Below, in pieces: positions 32,765 through 42,142 of a stretch of DNA of 64,000 nt (positions are counted from its first letter, which is position 1; each line of letters opens with the position of its first letter). The position numbers and the translations under genes are program-made. Origin of the DNA: Folioceros fuciformis (Eukaryota; Anthocerotophyta; Anthocerotopsida; Anthocerotales); NCBI GenBank assembly GCA_049999805.1, contig JBNGIO010006113.1, positions 22,523 to 86,522 on the forward strand, written 5' to 3'. The notes under the pieces were generated by a model that saw only the letters and a list, made by a program, of their open reading frames with translations, was not told the DNA's origin and did no database searches.

Positions 32765-33370
32765 GTTCAAGGACCTGTGCCTGACGTCAGGATGCGTGAG
32801 ACCCCTGCTGTCCGGTTTGTTACCCCACCAGTCTAAGAGATCCTGGAAAAAGAGATGCCACAGCTGTTCCTGTCACTCTTTTTCTATTCCGTCGAGAGGC
32901 TTGGCCGCCTCCCACTTGGACAAGTGCGGGAGCGCAGAGCCAAGATGTGGCTGAAGAGCCACAAATTTTGCCACGAAACAGCCCTGCCTGCATCATTGCC
33001 ATGGCAGCCCTGATTTGGTTGCCTCCCTGGACTTGAAGGGCAGGCAAGGCAGGCACCTGATTAACGGTCCACATGTCTGTTGAACCGCTCGGTGCCAACA
33101 CGTGCATGACCAAGGCCCCATCCCATTTGCATTTCACCAATTCTGTAAAGTGGCGACTCCAATCGAGAACGCGTAAGCACCCACCGAGACACGGGTGGAC
33201 AAACGACCCGTAGGAATTAGGGTTTAAGGCAATGGTGGCATCTACCAGGCAACCACCTTTGTTTTGGTGGGATTTTGCGAGCAACTGTCTTCCCGGGTGG
33301 TTTAATCATGCATGCCGACAGGAGTAGCTATAGTTTGTTGTGTCCTTGTTCCGACAGGGGTCCCTGAACG
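32765..33370. other. Divergent intergenic region with an in-frame PDF-like extension on the minus strand
   Basis: Between two head-to-head GRP genes, so presumably both promoters lie here. On the minus strand, 32872-32765 is open and in frame with the ATG at 32764. It reads QEQLWHLFFQDLLDWWGNK followed by HPDVRHR, a degenerate PDF-type segment. A TGA precedes it at 32875-32873, and a gtgacag that could act as a splice acceptor overlaps that stop. The remainder (32876-33370) has a minus-strand open frame of about 150 codons that I do not recognise. Confidence 0.55.
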
Positions 33371-35977
33371 ATGGCCACTACTCGGCCACCGGACCCTTCG
33401 TGGACTCAGCAACTCGCTGTGTCAACGGGGATTCTACGAGGAGGAGTTCCCGCTCACCTCACCTCAGCGAGTGAACCCGTGGCAAACACCAAAGCCTTCA
33501 GGTGCAGCAGTGTACCAAGCCCAGAATTTTCACTTTCGGGAAAATGTTTGGGTGGGGAGGGATTCTCCTGGGATGGTGCTCGCCGGGTGCAGGAGCACTT
33601 GTGGCAACAGTTTTTTCTGGATCCTACCAGGTGGTGGGACAACAGACAAGATAAGAAGAGCCCGGGTGTGCCGGACTTCCGGCGTAAGGGGTCCAGTGAG
33701 GTCCTGTGGTTAAACAGTTTGCTCAAGCCAGCCTGGGTTGATGAGCAACTGGTGTCTTTGAAGTTGCAGATGGCTCATAGTGCGTGTCCTTCCAGTGCCA
33801 GCTCTGTGGACAATCCTAAACGTGGCATGCGTGAAGGATCGGAAATGGACGTCGTAACTCCTGTCAGCGTGCGCACATTATGTCAGCAGGGGAAGCTTTC
33901 TGAGGCCGTTGGAGCGCTGGAATCTCTGGCACAATCAGACTCTGCCATCTCGCAGACTCTGTTTTACACTGTGCTAAAACTGTGCACAGCTAAGAAGGAT
34001 CTGGTTGTGGGGCGACGAGTTCATGACCTCACTGTCAAACTTGGGTACGAGTCGGATGCATACTTGGGAAACCATCTCTTGCGCATGTATGCATCACGAG
34101 GTAGGCTGCAGGAGGCCATGGATGTGTTCACCAGGGTAGGCAAACCAAATGCCTTCATGTGGTTTTCCATAATCTCTGCATATGCTAAGCATGGGAAACC
34201 TAATGTGGCCATACAACTGTACCATGCGATGCGTAGATCAGGAGAGAAACCGGATGATTACGTCTTCGTAGCTGCCCTTCAAGCTTGTGCATTCGCCGCC
34301 GACTTGGAGTCTGGGAGAAAGGTGCACTCTGATGTTCTGCACAGTGGAATTTCTCCTGGTTTGTTTGTTGGAAACTGCCTGGTGGACATGTATGCCAAAT
34401 GTGGCGATCTGGAAGATGCACGGAGGGCCTTTGAAAGCTTGGCCAGGAAGGATGTCGTGACATGGACGGCCCTGATTGCTGGTTATGCACAGCAGGGGCT
34501 CGGCCAAGAGGCCCTTGTTCTTTATGGGCAAATGGAGCAACAGGGCGTCGTCGCTAACGATGTAACTTTCGCTTGCCTTCTGAATGCCTGTGCAAGCGCC
34601 GGTGCTTTACAGAAGGGCAGGCAGCTGCACTCACAGATTGTTGAAAGAGGACTGCTGGACAACGTAGTGTTGGGCAACTGCCTGGTGGACATGTATGCAA
34701 AATGTGGCGAGCTGGCAGTTGCACGCCAAGTTTTTGACAACTTGGCTACAAAGAATGTGGTGACATGGAATGCACTGTTGGCTGGGTATGCACAGCAAGG
34801 GCTCGGCCAAGAGGCACTTATTCTGTATGGTCAAATGGAACAGGAGGGCCTCATTTTTGCTGACCGTGTCACTTTTGCCTGCCTGCTGAAGTCCTGTGCA
34901 AGCACTGGTGCCTTACAGACAGGTAAGCAGTTGCACTCAGACATTGTGGAAAGAGGACTGCTGCATGACATTGTGTTAGGAACTTCCCTTGTGGACATGT
35001 ATGCAAAATGTGGCGAACTGGATGCTGCGCGCCGGGTTTTTGATAGCTTGCCCAGGAAGGATGTGGTGACATGGACGGCTCTAATATCTGGGTATGGTGT
35101 TTGTGACCAAGGGTACAACGCAGTAGCTTGTTTTCAGGAGATGTTGGTCGCTGGTATCCAACCTAATGATGCGACGTTTCTTTCCCTGTTAGTAGCATGC
35201 AGTCACGAGGGACTGGTGCACGAGGGTCGCAAGCACTTTGCATCCATGACTGAGCAACATGGCATCAGACCTACATCTGATCATTACAATTGCATGATTG
35301 ATCTTCTGGGGCGTGCAGGCCATTTAGATGAGGCTGAGAGCATGCTCTTATCATGCGAGTGCGGAAGCAACGTTGGGGGACTGACGTGTTTGCTGAATGC
35401 GTGCAAGAGTCACGGGGATATAGAGAGGGCGATACGGTGTTTTGACAGCATTGTTAGACTGGACCCTCAGTGGGCGTCTGCATATGTGCTCATGGCCAAT
35501 GTCTACGCGGATGCAGGTAGGTGGACCGATGTACAGAGGATTGAAACACAGCGGCTGGCAGCAGGAGCCAGCAAGAAACCTGCTGTGGCGGGCATTGAGG
35601 TGAAGCAGGAAGTACATACATTTGTGGTGGGCGAACACAGAGCTGACATTGCTCTCGTTTTGGACAGTGTGAGTGCTCGTCTGAAGCAAGAAGGGGGCCA
35701 CGTACCTCACACGAAGTTGGTGTTGAAACCAGTGGGTGAGAAGGAAAAGGAAGATGCGCTTTGTGGGCATGCTGAGAAGCTTGCTCTGGCGTTCGGTCTC
35801 CTGAACACTCCGAAGGGCACTCCCCTGATGATAACCAAGAATCTACGCATGTGCAGTGATTGCCACAGTTCCACTGAGATCATGTCAAGGGTCGAAAACA
35901 GAGATATTGTAGTAAGGGATGGATATCGTGTGCATCGATTCTGGGCTGGTTGTTGCAGCTGTCAGGGTCGGCCCTGA
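33371..35977 (+). CDS. PDF-PPR-DYW protein ending in GRP, four PLS triplets
   Basis: Intronless, 868 aa, ATG at 33371 (MATTRPPDPSWTQQ). The leader 'ttccgacag...gatggccac' is shared with the decayed copy at 785. The PDF-like segment is at residues 75-123 (HLWQQFFLDPTRWWDNR, VPDFRRK at 100-106, EVLWLNSLLKPAWV). Four PLS triplets make it the shortest GRP array. One L-region lost residues (QMEQQGVVANDVTF where paralogues have QMEQEGLIVANHVTF). The KP box is SKKPAVAGIEV. DYW keeps HAE (800-802) and CSDCH (828-832) and ends CSCQGRP. Same inferred role as its paralogues, organellar RNA editing with likely U-to-C direction, on a different target given the different array. Confidence 0.93.
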   Translation: MATTRPPDPSWTQQLAVSTGILRGGVPAHLTSASEPVANTKAFRCSSVPSPEFSLSGKCLGGEGFSWDGARRVQEHLWQQFFLDPTRWWDNRQDKKSPGVPDFRRKGSSEVLWLNSLLKPAWVDEQLVSLKLQMAHSACPSSASSVDNPKRGMREGSEMDVVTPVSVRTLCQQGKLSEAVGALESLAQSDSAISQTLFYTVLKLCTAKKDLVVGRRVHDLTVKLGYESDAYLGNHLLRMYASRGRLQEAMDVFTRVGKPNAFMWFSIISAYAKHGKPNVAIQLYHAMRRSGEKPDDYVFVAALQACAFAADLESGRKVHSDVLHSGISPGLFVGNCLVDMYAKCGDLEDARRAFESLARKDVVTWTALIAGYAQQGLGQEALVLYGQMEQQGVVANDVTFACLLNACASAGALQKGRQLHSQIVERGLLDNVVLGNCLVDMYAKCGELAVARQVFDNLATKNVVTWNALLAGYAQQGLGQEALILYGQMEQEGLIFADRVTFACLLKSCASTGALQTGKQLHSDIVERGLLHDIVLGTSLVDMYAKCGELDAARRVFDSLPRKDVVTWTALISGYGVCDQGYNAVACFQEMLVAGIQPNDATFLSLLVACSHEGLVHEGRKHFASMTEQHGIRPTSDHYNCMIDLLGRAGHLDEAESMLLSCECGSNVGGLTCLLNACKSHGDIERAIRCFDSIVRLDPQWASAYVLMANVYADAGRWTDVQRIETQRLAAGASKKPAVAGIEVKQEVHTFVVGEHRADIALVLDSVSARLKQEGGHVPHTKLVLKPVGEKEKEDALCGHAEKLALAFGLLNTPKGTPLMITKNLRMCSDCHSSTEIMSRVENRDIVVRDGYRVHRFWAGCCSCQGRP

Positions 35978-36039
35978 GAACCAACAGAGAAAGCTTTCTC
36001 CGTTGCATTGTCGATTACGTAGCCATTTCCCATACGAGT

Positions 36040-36180
36040 TGGGCACCGTATTCGGCTCCCCTTTGTTCAAGGACTCGATACTGTGTGCCAACTGGCAGCG
36101 TTTGTCAATTGGTCTTCATCGTGGAGAAGATAGAACCTCAGCAAGGTTTCCCGCTCTTCCCATAGTGTCCGGCACAACGT
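36040..36180 (-). pseudogene. Relic of an E-class PPR C-terminal region
   Basis: The minus strand contains VVPDTMGRAGNLAEVLSS, which corresponds to MVDLLGRAGHLDEALSLV of the intact E-class gene at 47228. In a shifted frame next to it is TNAASWHTVSSP, corresponding to PNSVVWHTLLGAC. It lies about 60 bp beyond the stop of the GRP gene at 35977, antisense to it. Short and diverged, so alone it is modest evidence. The position repeats the pattern after 23534 and 28273. Confidence 0.55.
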
Positions 36181-36489
36181 GAGCATCTTCGTCTTGAGGT
36201 ACGGAAAGCGTCACCAGCCTAGGGATTGGGAATCTGTTGGCGTAGGGCTAGTGCGACTTTTTGCGTGTTTGCGTGCGCTGCGCCCGCCCGTGTGCTGCTA
36301 AGTGCATAACAAGCAAGGACACCTGTGCCACATGAGTGGGTGCAGTCATCGCCTACCTCGTGCATGGCCTTCTTGGCGCAGTGCAGTACATGTACGTCGA
36401 CGTTCAGGTATTTTGGACAGAACGGGAGCTCAGCAAGCGAAAAGGGCCGACACCTCCTGCATGTGTTTCTTCAGCACCTGCTCTTTCCC

Positions 36490-36960
36490 TGCATGGCTTT
36501 GGGCAAGCTGACAAATCTCGGCATACCTCGTCCAATTCACCTCATGATAATTCTCTGATCGCCTTTCATCTTCCAGAATTTCAACATCGGCTTGGAAGAT
36601 TTGCAGACCATCCAACTTTGCAGCTGAATACACAGCTCAGAGATCACAGTCTGGATGGTCCGGCGTTTGTGTCAAACCTTGCAGCTCATCAGACGCGCAC
36701 GCAGCGCCGGCCTCCCGTGTGATGCGAATCAAGTATGACGATCAGGATATGGTGCAAGGACGCATGCAGCCTTTCTTGCGGGATGTCTTCAGCACCTGTT
36801 CCTGGCCTGCAACCTTGCCTCGCTTCCAGTCTTCTCGGGGTAAGCTAACCAAAATCCCGGTGTGCCTCTTCCAGTTCACCACATTTGTAAACATATGCAC
36901 CAGGCAAATGGCAACCAGTGTGTCACTTAGGTGTCCTCCCTTGCACAAACAGACCTTCAC
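36490..36960 (-). pseudogene. Two small decayed PPR fragments
   Basis: On the minus strand at about 36,840-36,960 a frame reads GGHLSDTLVAICLVHMFT, then VVNWKRHTGILVSLPRED, a worn S motif of the GLLDNVVLGNCLVDMYAKCG type followed by the next P start. At about 36,496-36,545 the nucleotide text 'ggcaagctgacaaatctcgg' parallels the antisense of FDSLARQ-type sequence in intact copies. Both stretches are too short to reconstruct a gene. Confidence 0.5.
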
Positions 36961-37112
36961 ATAGGGCCAAAGAAGCCACAAGCATGCTCTACCGCTCCAT
37001 TTACCCGTTTCTTCAAACAAGAGAGCCACCGGCCCTGTCATGCTTCCACCAGAGTTTTCGCTCATGCTAGACATGGACTTGCAAGACGAGCAGAACAATG
37101 CGAACGACCGTC

Positions 37113-37385
37113 TAACAGATAGAGTTGCAAGACCGACAGACGCTCCACCACTACAGGTAGAGTTGCCAGACCAACAGACGCTCCAACACTACAGATAGAG
37201 TTGCCAGACCAACAGAAGCTCCAACACTTACAACCGTGAGGCCGGTATGCAAAGATCAGCACTAGAGCCCGTGTGGCCGGATGTACAGGGCAACACTTCA
37301 GCCGTGAGGCCGGATGTACAGGGCAACACTATAGCCGTGAGGCTGGATGTACAGGGCAACACTACAGCCGTGAGGCCGGGACGCA
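37113..37385. repeat. Composite tandem repeat (38-bp and 33-bp units)
   Basis: About three units of a 38-bp sequence (agagttgccagaccaacaga core) at 37,119-37,231, then about three units of a 33-bp sequence (gccgtgaggccggatgtaca core) at 37,268-37,385. Single worn copies of both unit types return at 37,710-37,860. Confidence 0.8.
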
Positions 37386-37439
37386 CACCTCAACCACATG
37401 CACAACTCACCGTTCACACTCGCGCAGGTCGTGGATACG

Positions 37440-39544
37440 CACTCTCCACGTTTCGCAAGGTAGCCCCATTCCAAAATCAGAAATGCAAAATTTCAGAATG
37501 CAAATTTCTAAAGTAGTGGCACAAGTGTATAGTCATGATACGGCGCTGGCTATGTGATAACGAAATGGACGCACGCTACTGAGTTGCCCAATATGGGCTG
37601 ATCTTTCTGGAACGTGAAGTCTGGACAGTTCCAGTGACAACCACATCCTATCCTGTCCTGTCATGGATGCTGATTGCCACCTGCAGACCAAGAAGAGCAG
37701 GCCCTCTGACAGATAGAGTTGCAAGACGAACAGACGCTCCAAAACTACAGCCGTGGGGCCGGGATGCAAAGCTCAACCTCGCGGGTGGGATGCACAGCCC
37801 AACTACTATGAGGCGAGGCCGGATGCACAGGTCAACATTGCAGCCGTGAGGCTGGGATGGAATGCGAATCTCAACCGCATGCACATGCACTGCTTAACGT
37901 ACACACTCGGGCAACTCCTGTAATGCGCACTCTCAATGCTGTCTACAATTCATACTTTGGGGCCACCTTTTGCTAGGTAGACCCGTTCCACAATTGAATA
38001 CTGCTGGATTCCAAACTTTACCTTCGCAACATTGAGTTTGAATAATGGCTGAAACAGTAGACATTGCCGGCGATATGATGACGAAAATTATGCAAGCTCC
38101 TGACGTGCCCAATATGGGATTATTTGTGTGGAAGGTTGCAGTGACAACCACATCCTATCCAGACCCGTCCTGTCATGGATGCTGATTGCCACACTCAATG
38201 AAGGTACCCGACTAAGGGGCTAGCCAACTACAGTACTGTCTCCACTAAGGATTCCTCCAACAAACTTGCAAGGATTGAATCTCTCAGGTTCCTGGTCTTG
38301 TCATGTTAGGAGAGAAACATGGTGGTGGTGGTGGTGGTGGTGGTGGTGGTCGCCTTCCCTTTCATCTGCTGCGGTACATGTGCAGATGAACGTGCACATA
38401 AGGCGCAGAAAGAAGACTAGTGTTCATGTCTTCACTCCCCTGTAATAATATGTATAATTCCTCTTGCATGGCCCTGTCCTGCCCTACCATCCTTCTCCCA
38501 TCCTTCTTCCAAGCTGCCAGACTTTGCACACAGATACTCGCCACCAATTGCAAATTATCTTGATGGCAACAATTCAGCACATCACCTAAGCTTCATGACC
38601 TCGTTCTCTCTGATCCGCACTAGAAGCTGCTGCTGTAGCTGAACACTTGCAGACGGGACTCCCTGTTGGGAATTTCGTAGCCCGCTATATCATGGCAATC
38701 CATATCTTTCTCAGCAAGCTCGCCCAAGTTAACACTCTCGGCAGCGCTCCCAACCGGCAAGCTAGCAGAAACGGGCGGCATCTCCTGTGACGCCCTTGCC
38801 GTCTTCCAGAGCTAGTTTCTGCTCGTGTTAGACATGGCCAGCAGGCCCTCCAACAGTACAGTACAGTACAGTACAGTTGCACTACAGCAGTGCCGCATAC
38901 ACAGCTCAAGGCGCGTGTGCTGCTAGCAGGATACACAATCGCTCAAAGGCGAGTTGGCGGCCGTGTCGTGTGTTTGCCGCAAGGCCATGCGCATATGATA
39001 TGTTCGGCAGGTAACAACACAATAATGTTGGCTGCAAAGACTGTTGACCTTGACGGCCAGGTGAAGGTGTGACTCGCTATAAACCCGAGTTGTAGAAACG
39101 CGCGTCTCACGCGTCCTCGTGGTCCTGCCTACACTCGAATCGAATACAATACAATCCAATCGAATCAGCGCCTTTATGCTGCTTAGAATTGTTGGTTAGA
39201 GGCCACCTGTTGCAGCGAGTGAGTTCGCCCCATTCCGAAATCAGAAGATCAAAACCAGAAATATTGTGTGAACTGACCGAGAAGCAAGCATCAACCTTCG
39301 TTCCAAAATCACGATTCTAGAGGAAGCGACACAGGCCATATCATAGCGGAGTGTGTGCATGCTGTATACTTCCTTGATGTGGGATAATTCTTTTATGATA
39401 ATCTCTGGCAACATGAAGTTTGGGAAGATTCCCGTCGCGTCACGTCGCAACCACACCTCCTGAAGTGTGAACCGCTACCGGGCCACTTGGTCTACATAAT
39501 TTTCTCCAACAAGCTTGCAAGACTGACCGAATCTCTCCGGTTCC
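37440..39544. repeat. Diverged dispersed repeat, three partial copies
   Basis: Copies lie near 37,450-37,690, 37,965-38,330 and 39,215-39,544. Copies 1 and 2 share 'agtgacaaccacatcctatc' and 'gtcctgtcatggatgctgat'. Copies 2 and 3 share 'cttgcaag' followed by 'gaatctctc' and 'ggttcctg'. All three share a 'cccattccaaaatcag'-like block at the start. No gene is recognised in or between the copies. The Copia LTR begins at the end of copy 3. The unit may be a non-autonomous element, but no ends are defined. Confidence 0.6.
38321..38350 (+). repeat. (GGT)10 microsatellite
   Basis: Ten perfect GGT units. Confidence 0.95.
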
Positions 39545-39835
39545 TGTTAGAGATTCAATCCTCTAGTATATTAGGATATACTTAGGATATTGCACTCTCG
39601 AGTCTAGGGCTTACCTTCTCCATAATTGCCTAGCTTAAGGGCTATATATGTAGCACCCTATGCACCATATTGCCTTGTATTGTTGAGCCTATCTAAGCCA
39701 GTGGTGCTATTGCGTGTGCCATCCATAGCCTCTGCTTGTGTCTACTAATTGCATCCATAGCCTCTGCTTGTGTCTGCTAATTGTGTTGATCCTATCCGTT
39801 GCCCAGGCTGTGTTGTGTCTGAGCTGTTTCTTTCA
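39545..39835 (+). repeat. 5' LTR of the Copia element
   Basis: Begins TGTTAG and ends TTTCA just before the primer binding site, 291 bp, with TG and CA ends. It has a TATA-like ctatatatg at about 39,641, followed by a short leader. An internal 32-bp tandem duplication (gcatccatagcctctgcttg core) is at about 39,718-39,781. Confidence 0.8.
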
Positions 39836-39847
39836 TGGTATCATAGC
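39836..39847 (+). other. Primer binding site of the Copia element
   Basis: tggtatcatagc directly follows the LTR end. It differs at one base from the usual initiator tRNA-Met complementary TGGTATCAGAGC used by plant Copia elements. Confidence 0.85.
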
Positions 39848-42142
39848 AGGAACACTAATCGTGAGACTTGATAAGAGAGGATGGAGTTGTGATGGCGATG
39901 GACTTAATAACCACCGCGGCCTTGAGGACACGGGTGTTTGATGGAAAGGAGTTTCATGTATGGAAAAGGTCCGTGAAGGTTTTGCTGATGGCAAAGGATG
40001 TGTATGTCATTGCTAAGGGCAAAGAGCCAAAACCCTAAGATGAGGGGAGAGAGTAAAGAGAATGGATGCAGAGAGACCACTAGGGTACAGCTCTCCTATA
40101 TATGAATCTCTCTACGATAGTCCAGCTGAAGGTCGGAGAACCAGACAAGGGCACGGAGTACATTTGGAATCTTCTCGATTAGAAATATGGCTAGAAGGGA
40201 GTAGGTGAAGTATTTCACTTGTTTTGTCGTGTGACAAAATTGAAGTATTCAGACGGAGGCGATTTGCGAAAGCACATCGACATCTTTCACGAATTTTTTA
40301 CAGCGCTAACATCAGCTAGCGAGCGCTTTGCTATCCATGAGGACATACAGAAGATGTTTCTATATCGTTCTATGCCCAAAGCTTGGTCAGGGTTCATAGA
40401 TTTCCTAATAGCCCAAAACACTCTCACATGGGAGGAGGTCACCTCTAAGATGTTGGTGAAGGAGACTTGCCAATTGGACACAATGGCAAGATTTTCAATA
40501 GGTCCGGAGCATGCGATGTTCATCAAGGGGAAGGGATGGAACAACCGGAACAAGGACAAGCAGGGGGAGTCCTCGCAGGGACAGAAGGACAAGAGAATAG
40601 TGAAGAGGGGACAATGCCGGAAATGCTTCAAGTATAGTCATTATGAGAAGGATTGCAAGGATCGGAAGACCGCACATCTCATGGAGGGTGAGAGTAAAGG
40701 TGAGGTTGTAGAGGCAAGGCTCGCAAAAGAAGTATCGCACGTGTGCTACAATACACAAGCGAAATGATACCTGACGATAGATTCTGCATGTGCATCCTTT
40801 ATGGTGAAGGATAAGGAGCTCCTTCAAGACTAAAGGGGGGAGAAGATAGCGGTGCACCTAGGGAACGATAGTGAGATAAGCGTCGAAGGTGTGGGGGGAT
40901 ACAGGCTCAGATTGCTGGACGGCGAGGTCAAGGCAATGGAAGGAGCGCTGTTTGTACAACACCTACGTAGAAATCTCATGTCCATGGCACCATGGACCGA
41001 TGGAGGTTTGAAAGTCCTTTTTACGAAGAAGGAAGTTTTGTTTCTGAAGACTGGTCAGATGCACGGCGATGTGGTGGCAAAAGGTTACTGTACAGGGAAC
41101 TTGTAACAGATGGAGGTTTTGACAGTGTCGGAGAAAGGTGGAAATGCCTTACTGTGGCATAGATGATTTGGGCATACCAACTTGAAGTTTCTCCTAGAGA
41201 TGGAGCGGAAGAAGCTTGTGACAAGAATGAAGCTTCAAAAGGCAGAACTTGGTCTGTGTGACGCTTGTATGAGAGGCAAGCATTCCCGAAGATCTTATAT
41301 TTCAATCACGAAGAGAGGAAAAGAAGTCTTGGAACTTGTCCACTCTAATCTTTGCGGACCGATGCAAGTGGAAGCAAGGATGATACATGCAAGATACTAT
41401 ATTTTGTTTATCAATGACTACAGCAGAGAACAGCGGTGTACTTCCTGCGGACGAAGAGTGACGCTCTCCAAACATTTCAGATGTTCATAGCGCCAAACAT
41501 TTCAGATGTTCATAGCGATTGCGGAGAAACAAACCGGATAGAAGTAGAAGAAACTTCGAACTAATGGGGGAGGAGAGTATTTGAGTAAACTCTTCAAGGA
41601 TGAATGCACAACGGCCGGAATTGAGAGGCAATTGACGACAAGGTACACGCCGCAATAGGCAAGGATTGCTAAACGGAAGAATTACCATCTGCAATGGCAC
41701 TAGGAGTATGCTAGTGGAAAGCAGGATGCCAAAATATTTTTGGGCAGATGTAGTGGAAGCGGTGGTACACGTAGGGTCAATTACCATGGCGCTAGGTGGC
41801 TCGATGACACCCATGAAGCTTGGTTTGGTGAGAAACCAAATGTCTCACACTTGAGAGTGTCTCACACTTGAGAGTGTTTGGCTGTGTAGCATACGTGCAT
41901 GTTCCTAAGCAACTGTGGAAGAATTTGGACGACAAAAGCATAAGTGCAGCTTCATTGGTTATGCGAATGAGCGAAAGGCTTGTGGGACCCCGTAACCGGT
42001 CTGCCATGAACTTGGATCTCTTCTGGGAAGGGAAAAAGGTGGCAATCAGGGAACCTCACTTCATGCTTTACAACGATTTCTGTGCGGGACTGCGGGTGGA
42101 TCATCTGGACGACTCGTTGCACACCATCCGGCCACGCCTCTA

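Larger units (their letters stand above)
39545..42085 (+). mobile_element. Ty1/Copia LTR retrotransposon, 5' part only, inactivated
   Basis: A 5' LTR (39545-39835) and primer binding site lead into gag. It opens near 39,893 and contains several stops. The clearest piece is 40219-40767, ending in a CCHC zinc knuckle (CRKCFKYSHYEKDC). Protease remains follow (LTIDSACASFMVKDKELLQD, with the D-S-A catalytic triplet). Next is a GAG-pre-integrase HLWHR-like box at about 41,150 with an in-frame stop, then integrase core fragments (LVHSNLCGPMQVEA, LFINDYSR, MPKYFWADVVEAVVH, LRVFGCVAYVHVPKQL). Reverse transcriptase, RNase H and the 3' LTR are absent. The element stops about 60 bp before the TPR-SET pseudogene. 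It cannot move by itself. Confidence 0.9.

Noticed and set aside
32876-33284. Minus-strand open frame of about 150 codons upstream of the GRP gene as a possible OSB-type OB-fold domain
   Set aside because: I looked for OB-fold sequence of OSB proteins because of the PDF motif, but the text does not resemble it. Left unassigned.
20400-34900. Long antisense open frames over PPR arrays (for example 27366-26269 minus and 30819-31868 plus)
   Set aside because: They repeat with the PPR module on the opposite strand (HFAYMSTRQLPN-type text), vanish with module borders and have no known counterpart. They are shadows of codon use.
36325-36722. Plus-strand open frames of 70-130 codons after the last GRP gene
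   Set aside because: Overlap one another in several frames, include PPR-relic antisense, and have no recognisable content.
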